A stretch of 64,000 nt of DNA from Macrosoma leucophasiata (Eukaryota; Arthropoda; Insecta; Lepidoptera; Hedylidae): contig JAWQUS010000016.1 in NCBI GenBank assembly GCA_036365455.1, forward strand, positions 16,453,001 through 16,517,000, read 5' to 3'. Below the pieces are notes generated by a model, which worked only from the letters and a program-made list of their open reading frames with translations, had not been told where the DNA came from and ran no database searches. Positions within the stretch are counted from its first letter, which is position 1; each line of letters begins with the position of its first letter. Below, piece after piece: positions 21,460-32,514 of this stretch. The translations under genes were made by a program, and so were the position numbers.

Positions 21460-22620
21460 GATCTTGCGGATCTCGGTAGCTGTCAGATGATCAGTAGCTG
21501 GCAGCCTGTCGAATAGCGCAATTCATAAAAAGTCTTAAAGTGGTATATGGCGACCATATTGGTGTTAACAACAAACAATACGTTGCCGTACATGAGGCCT
21601 CCAAGATTTGGAATTGGAAAGTGTAAAGTCGTTCATTAAGGTATGACCATGTTTCAGTTTTTTCCAATTTCTGAAGTCACAATTCACCGTGAAGAAAGGT
21701 TTTATGCCATAGAAGTACGCGAAAAGGAAAATGTGGCAGCAGTTAGCTTTCATCAAGCCAATTTTCCCACTTCTGAAGTCACAAGTCACTGCTGAGGTTG
21801 ATTTTATGGCATACGGATTCGGAGAGAAGGAAAATGTGGGAGCAGTTTGCTTCCATCGAGCTAACATAGATGCTTCATCGTCGCTAGCTTGTAGTATTTA
21901 AATTTTGCGTGTACAGTATAAAATCTGTAATATAATATCTATTTTTCTGCTTCTTCGGAAACCATCTTCGAGAATAAAAGGCATACACTGTCATTTAAAT
22001 AGACCGTCAAAGTAAATCCACACGGTTCAAAGTAACGTGAAGTGCACTAGCGTGGCTTTGTTCCTGAAGACAATATATCTGCTATGCGTGCAAAGGTGCA
22101 ATCTTCAGAAATGAGGTGACGTAGCGTTTGAATATGGATTTGAATGAACGAGGGCTCTTAAAGCCACTTATAGTCTGCCCTTAGTCGTGACAACAAACGA
22201 TGCATTGCCACTTCTCAGACTTGCAAAGTATTTTACCTTGGTATTGGAAAATTTAAAGTAATTTTCTCTCTTTCTGCTTTGTCGTCGCGAGATAGTAGCA
22301 TTAAAATTTTGCCCGCACCGTATAATATCTTTCGTCAATATAAGTACTCTTCTGCTTACATTTTTGGAACATAAAAGGCATACACTGTCATTTAAATCGC
22401 CCATCAAAGTAAATCCACTCGGTCCAAAGTGTCGTGAAGTGCACTAACGTGGCTTTGTTCCTGAAGACAATATATCTGCTTTGCGTGCAAAGGTGCAATC
22501 TTCAGAAGTGACGTGACGTCAAGTTTTAATACGGATTTGAATACACGAGAACTCTAAAAGCCACTCACAGCCTGCCTACAGTAGATGAGCGGAGATCTTT
22601 TAGTTGAATGTCTTAAAGTG
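21460..22620. repeat. Complex tandem repeat, two full units plus a partial third
   Basis: Unit 1 (about 21560-22187) and unit 2 (22188-22585) share ACAACAAACRATRC near their starts, GGCATACACTGTCATTTAAA (21980, 22377), GTGGCTTTGTTCCTGAAGAC and GTGCAAAGGTGCAATCTTCAG in order. GTCTTAAAGTGGT occurs before unit 1 (21532) and again after unit 2 (22610). Unit 1 also holds an internal 102-bp duplication starting at TTCTGAAGTCACAA (21669 and 21771). No protein domain recognised in either strand. Confidence 0.8.
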
Positions 22621-22734
22621 GTGGGGGAAATACTAGTACTAATTTGATATAATTTTTTATTGTATAATTTATTGTTCACAAATGAGTACTCATGTGTGGA
22701 TTGACGGATTTGGTATTCGGTTGATAATTATATT

Positions 22735-22915
22735 TACTTTTATTGGTGGCAGAGGTTCTGTGAAGGAGTTCCCGTTATAACTTACCAAAGAGAGATAATA
22801 ACTAAGATCTCAGGAGTGGCAACGCATCTGCATTTTGACCTCCGGTCTTTATGTAAGTGTCTATAGGCTGCAGTCATCACTTAACATCAATGTGAAATGC
22901 ATGCTTATTTAGAAA
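22735..22915 (+). repeat. SINE-A, old copy with internal deletion
   Basis: TTTTATTGGTGGCAGAGG at the start, then a large gap, then CAGGAGTGGCAACGCATCTG to CAATGTGAAATGCATGCTTA. The middle third of the consensus is missing. Confidence 0.65.
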
Positions 22916-23591
22916 ATTAATGTTCATAATTGCCACCTTTCTTTAAAAAAAACACGATCTCCGTCACTGGAGCTCTGTACCCGTAATGTTTAAACTTTCA
23001 TTAGTTAATAATATTCCTCTTATAAATCTTTATTTCATTACACAAGTAAGTATCAAAATCAAGCTATTATCGTTTAACGGGCTCTAATTCGCTTAAAACC
23101 ACAACAACTCGCAAATCTTTGCTACCGTAAAATGTTTGACATATGAAACTGCGGTAAACGCTCGATACAGTCCGCATCCGGTGTCCCAAACCTTTCGTTT
23201 ATTCCAAATGTAATGATAAAAACTTGGGCGAGCATTCCGGACGTTTAACAAATAGCTGACATTTATCACACGCATCTGATTAAAGTTGCGCCAAGATACG
23301 ACCCTGAGATACACCGCTTCAATGTTTCGAAATTGCACGTCACTCAAGGATAGCGATAGAAACCAGCTATTATTCGTCAAATTTATTTGTGTCTTTTTTG
23401 AAGAGAAGGATATTCATTAATTATTTGGTACTCAAATACATGTTATTTCAGTGAAAGATATTCTAGGGAAAAGAGAAGGAAATCAAATTAAAAAACTACA
23501 TAAAGTTACATTAAGGTCTATATTTCACTGGTACACCATGGCGGCGCAACCAGTCCACTACCGTGGTGTCCGTAAGAAAACTAGACATAAT
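22916..23591. other. Non-coding sequence
   Basis: A 95-codon minus-strand frame (23093-23380) has no domain I recognise. Nothing else seen. Confidence 0.35.
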
Positions 23592-23595
23592 ACCA

Positions 23596-23668
23596 TAGGC
23601 CACAGAGCAACACGGGCCACCGGCCGACTGGAGGGGAGTAGCCATAGCGTTTATTATCGATGCAAAAC
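23596..23668. mobile_element. hAT-like MITE, one end only
   Basis: CACAGAGCAACACGGGCC, GACTGGAGGGGAGTAG and ATAGCGTTTATTATCGATGC match the left end of the elements at 36417 and 45719. The right end is absent where a SINE-B begins. Confidence 0.65.
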
Positions 23669-23905
23669 TGAATAGACAGGCAGAGGTATACATACACACA
23701 CACCAACGATTCATTGGTTACGTTTTGTCTCATATTACAGGTGGCAAGCCAGTAATATGAGACTCAAATGTCTTAAAAATGCAAAAGCCCAATAAGGTTC
23801 AAAGGATAATACTTTATCTCTGATAGCCCCCGACCCGCGAATCAAATCCAGTACTTCAGCGTAGCAGTAGCGATCTGTTACCACTATACTGCTGAAACAG
23901 GCTAC
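23669..23905 (-). repeat. SINE-B
   Basis: GACAGGCAGAGGTATACATA, ACACACCAACGATTCATTGG, then GATAGCCCCCGACCCGCGAA (degraded head with B box on the minus strand) and GTAGCAGTAGCGATCTG. Same order as the 53381 copy. Confidence 0.7.
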
Positions 23906-24386
23906 TACGCATTCTGGTATAACGTTGGCAAATAATTCTAAAATAATCCTCGACTCGATCGAGCAAAGTAGCTATCGAATCATCATAGAAAGATCCATGA
24001 GAATGTTTCAAATCTCGATTTTACTCCGATTTTCATCGTACCCCGAAATAGGAAATTGATACACATCCAGTAAATTCAGTTTTTTACGTACAGTAATGTC
24101 ACCACATAATCATGATAAAGGGTGCCTTTTCAATGTCTATAAAGAGACGATAGTTCTAAAGGAAAAGGGTCCAAGGAACAAGGGATGGGTATCGCCCTGT
24201 ATTGTAGTTTACTATGGAGTCTACGTATTATTATTTGACCTCATGATTGGATAAGTAAAATTGCGAATAGAGTACAACGAACTTTTTTACTTCACTTATG
24301 TTGGATTTTTGAGAATTTGAATACTAGATATACGATAATTACATAATATTATCATAGTCTAAAAAAAACGAACGTGTTATTTTAGA
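23906..24386. other. Non-coding sequence
   Basis: Nothing recognised. Confidence 0.4.
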
Positions 24387-24480
24387 CTAGCTGACCCGGC
24401 AAACTTCGTATTGCCTCAGAATGAAATAATGTGTCAAAGGTTTGATAGACACGGACTATTTGTATGGAAAAAATAAATTG
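24387..24480 (-). mobile_element. Helitron 3'-end fragment
   Basis: On the minus strand the sequence ends GGCAATACGAAGTTTGCCGG GTCAGCTAG followed by T. The same 80-bp end is at 55908-55985 and, mutated, at 26037-26040. Confidence 0.7.
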
Positions 24481-24489
24481 TGGTTTTAA

Positions 24490-24610
24490 CTATTTCCGAG
24501 CGGCGAGTAGACAAGGTAATGCGGTGGTACCATAGAGGTAAATTCTATGGGTGGTACCTACTCCCTAGACGACCACCACTAGAGTTCTTGGTGAAGCTCT
24601 AATGTCCGAT
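24490..24610 (-). repeat. SINE-A-related fragment, rearranged
   Basis: CAAGGTAATGCGGTGGTACC resembles the SINE-A block complementary to GGCACCACCGCATTACC, and GACCACCACTAGAGTTC resembles its 5' end. Order is disturbed by a small duplication around GGTACC. Confidence 0.4.
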
Positions 24611-25798
24611 AATAAAACCTGTTAAAAAATAAACGTAAATAACGAAAATGAAGGTTCGTTTTCGTGTCTACATATACTAATTAGATGGATAACAGACGAC
24701 TTATTAATATCAATGCAAATGAAGAAAAACACAACACTACAGTTCTGTTGCAAATAGAAAAAAGAAAATTAAACATTCACAGTATCGTTCGTCGATAAAA
24801 ATCCAATTATACCTCATCGGTATACACTTTCCCCGCATCTGTTTAATCTCTGAACGAGAGCCTCGATAAAAACCGTTCGGCCGTAAAAGAAAAATTTAGC
24901 CCGCTTTTACCGAACGCCAAATATGTTTTAAAATACGTTGCCATTTGAAAAAAGTTTGCACACTTTTTTCGGGTTGATTTGACTTTTCAAACATGGGTAT
25001 ATTTCTCTATTGAACTTTGACACATCTAAAAGAGTTTGCCTTTTTTGGTATGATGAAACGAACACAGATAACTGAGAAAGGTTTTAATTTGTGTGTTTGT
25101 GTGTATATTAATGTTATCTAATTGCTTTTGTATGCACTACTAACGGAAGCGTAAAAAAGATAGAGGATACTTTTTTGTGTGTATCGAAAAATTATGCCTC
25201 TTCGGGAACGGACAAGGACCCGAAACGGGTGATAAAAATAAATTATTATATATTTTTGACTGTACTATATCTCTTGAGAGCTACGATACCATAATTATCA
25301 CGATCAACTCATACATATTTCTGCACCCTATTTCTGCATCGAGAGCTCAAAATAAATTTAAATTCATTTTTACCCTTTTTGTAAATATTTTTCAAAGAAA
25401 ACAAAGCCATTCGCATAATCTCACTAACTCAAGCTCATCTAAATAGCTTAGTTTTCTTTCAAGCTGATTGACCTTTCTAGATAAAGTTCAATTCAATTCA
25501 CTGAATAATTTTAATATAATCAGTCCATCAATAAAGTCCAACGCATTATGCGACCGTACATTTGCTAAACAAATTGGTTTAGCTCGAGTACAAAATGAGA
25601 TGCGAGATGGGATGAGATTGTAACTGATTCTTCAAGGCTCACAACCCTTTATCGTTACATTTTATTTTCTGCTCGTCCGTTAATACGATTAGTCTAAGTA
25701 TAAATGTTAGGTATTTATAAAGATAAAATGATAGTATTCACAAAAGCTGCAAAAAGAGAAAGATTTCTTATGTGTCTGTCTGGCTGCTATTGATTTCA
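24611..25798. other. AT-rich non-coding sequence
   Basis: Nothing recognised; an 89-codon frame at 25177-25446 has no domain. Confidence 0.4.
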
Positions 25799-26040
25799 TC
25801 TTTATAAATAAAAATGAATCTCTAAATGTGTTGTTAAACGCAAAACTTGAGAAAGGCTGATCCGATTTGTGTGGTTTTTTTGTTGTCTTTGGTAAAGTCT
25901 GAAGAAAGTTTTTATGGAGAGGTAAAACGTAAATTTACAAGAAAAATAATAAAAATATCAATTCTCTTCTCCCATACAAATAGTTTGTACCTCTCAACCT
26001 TTGACACGTTACTTCATTTGAAGTTCGTCGGGTCAGCTTG
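25799..26040 (+). mobile_element. Non-autonomous Helitron
   Basis: Begins TCTTTATAAATAAAAATGAA, has the GAGAAAGGCTGATCCGATTT core, and ends TTTGAAGTTCGTCGGGTCAG CTTG before T, a one-base change from the CTAG terminus of its relatives at 24387 and 55908. About 242 bp, no coding capacity. Confidence 0.7.
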
Positions 26041-26085
26041 TGTATATAATAAAAATAATGTGTATATGGTCTTGGTCCTTTTTTA

Positions 26086-26225
26086 TTCAGTTCACATTGA
26101 CGTGAAGTGATGACTGCAGCCTAAAGACACCCACAAAAAGACCAAGATCAAAGTGCAAATGCGTTACCACTCCTGAGGCCTAAGGTGTTATGCCTCTGTG
26201 CCGGAAATTACAGGACCGTACGTCT
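26086..26225 (-). repeat. SINE-A, truncated
   Basis: Minus orientation from CAGTTCACATTGACGTGAAG to the block GGAAATTACAGGACCGTACG; the 5' half is missing. Confidence 0.75.
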
Positions 26226-27039
26226 GTTGTGCTATCATTAATTTTAAAGTTACTTTTATAAAAATTACATTTATTTTATTGTTATATAATGAATAGTTTG
26301 AACTACGTGGTTTATGTATTAGATCTGAAAAGCTGAAAAATCAATTAAAAAGGGTAAGTGTTGGTGTCAGCTTTTGTCACATTTAAACAAATTAATTGAA
26401 TGCAGCTGTGGGGTAGTGATCGCTGTTAGAAGATTGTGAGTATAGCGACGTGTAACATCGCCTTTTCCTTATTTAAGTAACAGAGAAAACGAGCAGTTTA
26501 CTTTCTTGTTTACGGTGCCTGCATTCTATAAATACAAAAGATCCCCACTATTCGAGTTGTATCATCTTCTTAATAAATATAAATTACGTAAACAGTAAAC
26601 AGTAAATTTATTTAAAATCATATTATACCTATTACATAAGTACATTTAGTTCGTGAATAACAAAACGACAAAAGCGATACATTATCATTACTCATGAAAA
26701 GAAATAATTGATAAGTTGGCGGTACACAGATTATTATTTTTTTACCTTCCGTGCTAGTCGAAACTGTGTTACGGCAAGGTAAGAATCTCGCCCAAGCGAT
26801 TATTCAATTATAACCGATAGAACTTAGTAGCTAATTTCCAATGTACTTCATATTCATAGAATACGATACATGTCGATAACCAGTTTCGATCATGTAGTAT
26901 ACGCAAAACAATCAGATAGTGCAATGTATAATTTTAAGGTACAATAAGAGGTTAATTATGAAATTTATGTTTTAGAGTGCAGAACATAAGAGAGCTAGTA
27001 TGCGTTCTGAAATACATAATTTGCAAGTAAAGACAAATT
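26226..27039. other. AT-rich non-coding sequence
   Basis: Nothing recognised. Confidence 0.4.
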
Positions 27040-27115
27040 CATATAAGTATGTATGTATCTTCACGCCAAGTCCCTTTCGGGGTAGGCAAAGAGTGTGGAA
27101 CGCCAACAGCGATAT
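27040..27115 (-). mobile_element. LINE 3'-end fragment
   Basis: ATGTATGTATCTTCACGCCA AGTCCC then TTTCGGGGTAGGCAAAG: the same LINE terminus as 12050-12205 and 13010-13080, with a GTAT-type tail. Confidence 0.65.
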
Positions 27116-28032
27116 TAAAATAATTTGCACATCCATTTAACTAAATTAATTAACTAATCTATATATACATATATATATACGTGTCACGTTGTTTGTCCGC
27201 GATGAGCTCCTAAACTACTTATCCGATTTTGATCCAACAAATATTTTATTTTTTGATCAAATGATAAAATTATATATTATTATGAATAATCAAAAGATAG
27301 ACAGAATAGATTACATCTCAATTTTTAAGTCGCAATATTATTTTACTGCAAATTATTTGTTTATTACCTGACACTCACAATAAAAAAATAATCTTATGAA
27401 GTAGTGCTAGGAGTTTAAAATTTTTCCTTTGTAGGACACTAAGAGGGTATTTTCAGAAATTCGAACCCTAAGTAGTGTTATTACATATTCTCTGCCTAAG
27501 TGGTTGTTTCTGGCGTTGATAGTAGATTGATAGTTTGTATGAAATTTCATTACTACAAGTGCTAAGAGTACCAAATTTTGGATTCGATTTTACGAAATTC
27601 AACCCCTAAAGGTGTGTTTTTGAGGATGATAGCATGTATTAAACAGATACAGAAGGGTCGGTTTCCCCGTTCGATAAGTAGGTACCGTGTTGAAAATATA
27701 AAAGTAAATACTTAGATAACTGATGGGCTGTGGTATTAAAAAGTATCCTATAGAGCGTCATGGTCTTTGACCAAGCTCCTTAAGCGGAGAATAAAAAAAA
27801 ATATCCTATATAATTCTCTTTGCAGTTAGTAAGCAGTGAAAAATGCCCGGCATTCATTAAAAATAGCACAAGTTACAGACTGCTTTAAGCCGGTCGCAAT
27901 ACTGCGAATTTCTGATAGAAAGCCGGGTGTATACGATACAGTACTGTTACTAAATATTTTCTCTATCGGTAGTGATCGACAGCTGTGCAGTGGCACTCTG
28001 ATTTAATTATATGTATATAAAAATATAATGAT
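27116..28032. other. Helitron-like head followed by unclassified sequence
   Basis: TCTATATATACATATATATA at 27157 then TTGTTTGTCCGCGATGAGCT and TATCCGATTTTGATCC resemble a Helitron head and core. No CTAG end was found, so the extent is unknown; the rest is AT-rich with nothing recognised. Confidence 0.4.
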
Positions 28033-28119
28033 GAATTAAGTTATGTATAAAACTTAAATTAAGTTATGTATAACTGAATTTAGTTATGTATAAAATTATC
28101 TTAAAATTTTAAGATAATT
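28033..28119. repeat. Short tandem repeats and a 26-bp palindrome
   Basis: Three near-copies of AAGTTATGTATAA start at 28038, 28061 and 28081, directly followed by a perfect 26-bp palindrome at 28094-28119 centred on AAAATTTT. Confidence 0.85.
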
Positions 28120-28149
28120 ATAAACATAACAAAATTTTGAATGACGCGC

Positions 28150-28570
28150 GAATTTTTAACGAAGCTCGCATGGCCCAGCAGCTGGTGTGTAGCGCGTATA
28201 GCCCCGCGGCTGGTGTAAAGCGCGCATGGCCCCACGGCTGGTGTCGATCATAAGCGATCTACTCGGTTAAACGATACGGGCGCGGCCGGGTGTGTGATGG
28301 GTGACCGCTAGTGGCAATTCAAAAAATGCGCGTTTCCGTGCCTCGGAGGACACGTTAAGCCAGTCCCGGTTGCTATCGATAGATAGCAGTCGTTAAATCT
28401 TGTCAGAGGCCTTATGGGCGGTTTTAAAACATCCGAAAGCGGGTTGGCCACTAACCCGTTTCTCCACCAACCCGCTTTGGAGCAGCGTGGTGGAGTAAGC
28501 TCCAGGCCTCCCCCCAAAAAGGGGAGAGACTTGTGCCAGCAGTGGGACGTATAATGGGTTGCCATTACTA
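28150..28570 (+). mobile_element. LINE 3' end with 28-bp tandem repeats
   Basis: Three 28-bp units (28167-28194, 28195-28222, 28223-28250), each with a GGC[T/A]GGTGT-like core, precede a conserved lepidopteran LINE-type 3' end: CGTGCCTCGGAGGACACGTT, GAGCAGCGTGGTGGAGTAAG CTCC and GCCAGCAGTGGGACGTATAA. I assign it to a non-LTR element from memory of this tail; no coding part is attached. Confidence 0.6.
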
Positions 28571-28635
28571 TGTTTACTTTTTCAATGTTTGCGCTTTTCT
28601 AGAAACTGAATCTTTCATGTGATATTTGAAGTACT

Positions 28636-28800
28636 TTTTACTGGTGGCAGATTCCCTGTGTAGAAAACTCGAGGGCGTAGGCACCACCGCATAACCTCTA
28701 TCTACCGCCAAATGGCAGTGCTCAGCATTATCGTGTTCCGTCAAGATGATAATGTATGGCCCCGCTATGACTATCACAGAGCAGTAGGCGCCTCCCAAGT
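28636..28800 (+). repeat. SINE-A variant, 5' half
   Basis: TTTTACTGGTGGCAGATTCC, GGGCGTAGGCACCACCGCAT and CGCCAAATGGCAGTGCTCAG, then GTATGGCCCCGCTATGAC. It shares diagnostic changes (GGCCCC, ATCACAGAG) with 40316-40493 and 45225-45540, pointing to an older subfamily. Confidence 0.7.
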
Positions 28801-28849
28801 GAGGTGGTTATAATGGCAGCGGTGCCGCGACGGTTGGTATTGCGTCGGC

Positions 28850-29135
28850 GGGAGTGTCATCACGACGCGGAGTGGCGTCGCTGCGGCAGCTTTCTGTCGC
28901 CCAGCGCGAGTTTATGGGAAGCTAACAGGGGCGAGCATTTACCACTCCAGTGGCAACTTTCGCAGATATTGCTCGATCATAGCCCGGACCGTAGTCGGAC
29001 CCGCGACCACATCCCCGATGAGAGTCCCACTGAAATCGCCAATCCACATGCCAAGCGTGGAGAAAATGACACTTTCTCCCCGAATGAAGAATTCGGTCCA
29101 CGAGTGGACGTTTTTCGGCTAAAGTTTCATTCGCA
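28850..29135. repeat. Repeat D, variant
   Basis: ATCGCCAATCCACATGCCAA GCGTGG and AAGAATTCGGTCCACGAGTGGACG echo the repeat D core in the opposite orientation to 63163-63410. A 116-codon frame across it (28804-29154) has no domain and is not conserved. Confidence 0.45.
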
Positions 29136-29633
29136 TTTGATTAATATACAATAGTAGACAGATGAACTGCTCATACTGCGTAGTGTGTCCACGCCTTACA
29201 CGTCACTAGTTTGCTAAATATACATTTTGAACGAAATTAGCTTAGGAATGCAGCAACACCAGCTTGAGGCATGTTAGTGCAGTTAATAAAATTAAAGTTA
29301 GCTTGCTTATACCAGTGGCCTGCATTGCAAATTACATTTCATCTATAGTACAATACATTTTATAACAGAGTGTGACATGTTGCTACATCATTTTAGGAAT
29401 GTTACCACTAATAAAACAAATTACAATTTGAAAATGTTACAACAACAACATATACTCTTTATTGCGCACCAAAAGAACAAGTATACAAAATAACACTTAA
29501 GAAATATGGGATACAAAGGGCGGTTTTATCGCTAAAAGAGCGATTTCTTCCAGGCAACCCAAAAATCTAAAGAAATAATTAAAATTAAACCGGCAGTGTG
29601 TGCTACACTAAGTACTGACAGTATCGGTCCTCT
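29136..29633. other. AT-rich non-coding sequence
   Basis: Nothing recognised before the LINE begins near 29634. Confidence 0.4.
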
Positions 29634-32512
29634 TTTCAAATACAAAGCTTCTTCTTGGTGTCTATTACAGCCCATCTCTCACAGTCAACTATTTCTCATC
29701 TTTTAAAAATCTTCTTGAAGATCTTACTCCTCTCTACAACCATTCTATAATCATGGGTGACTTCAACACATGTCTTTTGAAAAATGACACGCGTTCTAAT
29801 CGCTTGAAAGCAATTATTGAGTCCACTAATTTGCATCTACTCCCACTTTCTGCTACCCACTTTTTTCCAAATTCTGTTCCATCATATCTAGATTTAATTT
29901 TAATATCTTCCCCCAATCATATAGCAAAACATGGTCAGTGCTCTGCTGAGGCATTTTCCTACCATGATCTTATTTTCGTATCATATAAAATCCGTCCCCC
30001 CAAAGTCAAAGCCAAAATTCTCTTGCAACGTAACTTTGGTGGCATAGATAATAAACGGTTACTGGAAGATGTAGCAAAAATTGATTGGTCTATCATAGAT
30101 GATGCGTGTGATGTCGATGAGAAAGTTCGATTATTTAATTCTCTTTTGACCCAACTCTTTGACATACATGCACCCCTACGCCCTGTTCGTATAAAGCATC
30201 TCCCTGCTCCCTGGCTAACTGAGGAGATAAAAGCTTTAATGACCAAGCGAAATAACGCCAAACGTAGATTTAAACACAATCCTTGTGATATTAACCGAGA
30301 GAGGTACATCATGTTAAGAAATCGCTGCAATAAGGCGTGTAGGGACGCACAACGACGCCATATTCACAAATCCGTGTCAAACGAAGATCCAGCAAAGGTT
30401 TGGAAATTCCTTAAGTCACTTGGAGTTGGTAAATCGCGTAATACTTCAGATCCTATTTTTAGTGGTAATCATATTAATCTGTTAAATCAGCATTTCTCTT
30501 CGTCACCTGTTATAAATAGTGACAGCAAATTGAAAACTCTACATTCTCTATCTATTACCTCTGCTCCTGACTATCCACAGTTTTCCTTCGAACAATTTTC
30601 CGATCGTGATGTTAAGAGAACTATCCTGTCTATTGATTCTGATGCAGTGGGTAATGACATGGTCAGTCGGAAAATGATAATACCCGTGATAGACACTGTA
30701 GCACCAGTAATCTCATCAATTCTGAACTGTTCGATACAACACAGTGCTTTTCCTGCTGTCTGGAAAGATGCTCAAATCATTCCTATACCCAAAAAACCTA
30801 ATCCTAAGTCCTTTCATGATTATCGTCCTATTTCCGTTCTCCCATTCCTATCTAAAGTCCTCGAGCGTCTTGTCCACCAGCAACTTAATATGTTTCTAAC
30901 CAAACACAACTTATTTAATTCTTCTCAATCCGGTTTCCGACCTGGCCATAGCACGTCCACTGCCCTAGTTAAAATAACTGAAGATATTCGGGATGGTATG
31001 GAGAATCGGCAGGTAACAATTTTAACTCTCCTAGACTTCAGTAACGCATTTAATACGGTCGATTTTGACATCATGCTCGCAATACTTCGTTCTCTTAACA
31101 TATCTCCGATGGTGATTGATTGGTTTTCTAGTTACTTGTTTGGACGTCGGCAGCGTGTCCGTGTGCAAGATGAACTCTCCACGTGGTGTGATGTCGCTGC
31201 TGGCGTCCCACAAGGTGGCGTGTTGTCTCCTTTCCTCTTCTCTATTTTCATTAATTCCATCAGTAATCATTTGACTTCTCTCTACCACTTATATGCAGAT
31301 GATTTACAACTTTACTTACAATCTAGTCTTGATAATCTTCCTGAAGCCATACATAATATGAACAATAATTTAAAGAAAATATCAGATTGGGGTCAAGCTT
31401 ATGGCCTTCAGGTTAATCCGGAAAAAAGTCAGGCCATTATAATAGGCAGCTCTCGGTTGATTCGAAAAATTGACTTTGATACACTACCAACTATATCATT
31501 AGATGGAACTTTAATAAAATATTCTATGACCGTGAAAAACCTGGGTGTAATCATGGATAGTTCTCTGACTTGGGTTCCTCAGATTAGTGAGGTGAGTAGG
31601 AAGATGTTTGCTGCTGTAGGTTCCCTAAGAAGGTTATGTAATTTCTTACCTATTGCCACTAAGGTTACGCTTGTTCGATCAATCCTGTTTCCCATTTTAG
31701 ATTATGCTGACATATGTTATCTCGATCTAACCCAAGAGCAGCTAAATAAACTTGAGCGTTTGCAAAATCTTTGTATAAGGTTCGTATTTGGTATACGAAA
31801 ATACGACCATATTTCCCAATTTCGTGTACAACTCAAGTGGCTGCCAATCCGCCTTCGCAGGAATACTCATATTCTGTCTCTTCTTTATTGTATACTTTTT
31901 TATCCTCACTATCCTCAATACCTCAAAGTACGTTTCCGTTACCTTAGCCTCTCCAACTCCCTCTTTCTACGCTCTTCCAATAATCTACGACTTATGACTC
32001 CTTCCCATTCTTCGTCCTTCGTGTCAAATTCCTTTACCAATACAGCTGTACGTCTGTGGAATGCCTTACCATTAGATGTACGTCAAGTGCAAACCTCGAG
32101 ACATTTAAAAAACATTTAACTGAGTATTTTCTCTCCCATAATCAATAGTCATTGCTTTCTTTCCCTTCAAATAGTATGCTTTTATTTACCTATTTATATT
32201 TTACTTTCTTCCGCACGCCTATCCTTGTAAGTATGTTATTAAACAGTTATGTATGTATTTATTTAGTTGTATAATATTATCTATTTATTTATATACTATT
32301 TATTTATTAATTTGCCAGTATAACGTTATTTATTTATTTATTCATAATCGTACACCCCTGTCTTATATTACATAGCCACTCTTTTCCTCCACCTGGTTGT
32401 CTGTAAGAAATTGCGTCAGCGATAAGACCGCCAATTGTGCATTTTAATTCTTCTTTTTATGTAACAATGTTTCAATAATTGGTGTACAATAAAGAATTTA
32501 TTATTATTCCAC
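29634..32512 (+). mobile_element. LINE A: 5'-truncated CR1/Jockey-superfamily retrotransposon
   Basis: The element begins inside the apurinic endonuclease domain: upstream of the first ATG the same frame already reads KLLLGVYYSPSLTVNYFSSF and LLEDLTPLYNHSIIMGDFN, so the true 5' end has been lost. After the ORF stop (32119) there is a 3' UTR of about 390 bp with AATAAA at 32488-32493 and a tail of ATTTATTATTATT. 5' truncation is the usual outcome of target-primed reverse transcription. The tail is a TTA-type microsatellite and lies right next to the R4-type element that follows. Confidence 0.85.
29753..32119 (+). CDS. LINE A polyprotein: endonuclease C-terminus and reverse transcriptase
   Basis: A 788-codon uninterrupted frame from ATG, although this ATG is internal to the original protein. 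Residues 1-75 hold the end of the APE-type endonuclease (GDFN at 2-5, YHDLIFV near 70, the usual S/Y-D-H-type final motif). A basic linker follows (TKRNNAKRRFKHN...RNRCNKACRDAQRR). The RT core contains YRPISVLPFLSKVLERLVHQ, SQSGFRPGHSTSTALVKI, LLDFSNAFNTVDFDIM, GVPQGG at 484-489 and YADD at 514-517, the catalytic site. The C-terminal part has LGVIMDSSLTW, ILDYADICY and the AVRLWNALP motif near the end. Product would copy LINE RNA at nicked target DNA. The frame is intact across the whole RT, implying a recent insertion. The exact clade (CR1, Kiri, Daphne or Jockey) cannot be settled by eye. Confidence 0.9.
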   Translation: MGDFNTCLLKNDTRSNRLKAIIESTNLHLLPLSATHFFPNSVPSYLDLILISSPNHIAKHGQCSAEAFSYHDLIFVSYKIRPPKVKAKILLQRNFGGIDNKRLLEDVAKIDWSIIDDACDVDEKVRLFNSLLTQLFDIHAPLRPVRIKHLPAPWLTEEIKALMTKRNNAKRRFKHNPCDINRERYIMLRNRCNKACRDAQRRHIHKSVSNEDPAKVWKFLKSLGVGKSRNTSDPIFSGNHINLLNQHFSSSPVINSDSKLKTLHSLSITSAPDYPQFSFEQFSDRDVKRTILSIDSDAVGNDMVSRKMIIPVIDTVAPVISSILNCSIQHSAFPAVWKDAQIIPIPKKPNPKSFHDYRPISVLPFLSKVLERLVHQQLNMFLTKHNLFNSSQSGFRPGHSTSTALVKITEDIRDGMENRQVTILTLLDFSNAFNTVDFDIMLAILRSLNISPMVIDWFSSYLFGRRQRVRVQDELSTWCDVAAGVPQGGVLSPFLFSIFINSISNHLTSLYHLYADDLQLYLQSSLDNLPEAIHNMNNNLKKISDWGQAYGLQVNPEKSQAIIIGSSRLIRKIDFDTLPTISLDGTLIKYSMTVKNLGVIMDSSLTWVPQISEVSRKMFAAVGSLRRLCNFLPIATKVTLVRSILFPILDYADICYLDLTQEQLNKLERLQNLCIRFVFGIRKYDHISQFRVQLKWLPIRLRRNTHILSLLYCILFYPHYPQYLKVRFRYLSLSNSLFLRSSNNLRLMTPSHSSSFVSNSFTNTAVRLWNALPLDVRQVQTSRHLKNI

Positions 32513-32514
32513 TT

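Noticed and set aside
21565..21867. 100-codon minus-strand frame with a repeated CDFR motif
   Set aside because: The apparent protein repeat is just the 102-bp DNA duplication read in one frame; it is not kept in the second tandem unit.
28804..29154. 116-codon plus-strand frame
   Set aside because: Falls across a SINE-A variant and repeat D; other copies do not keep the frame.
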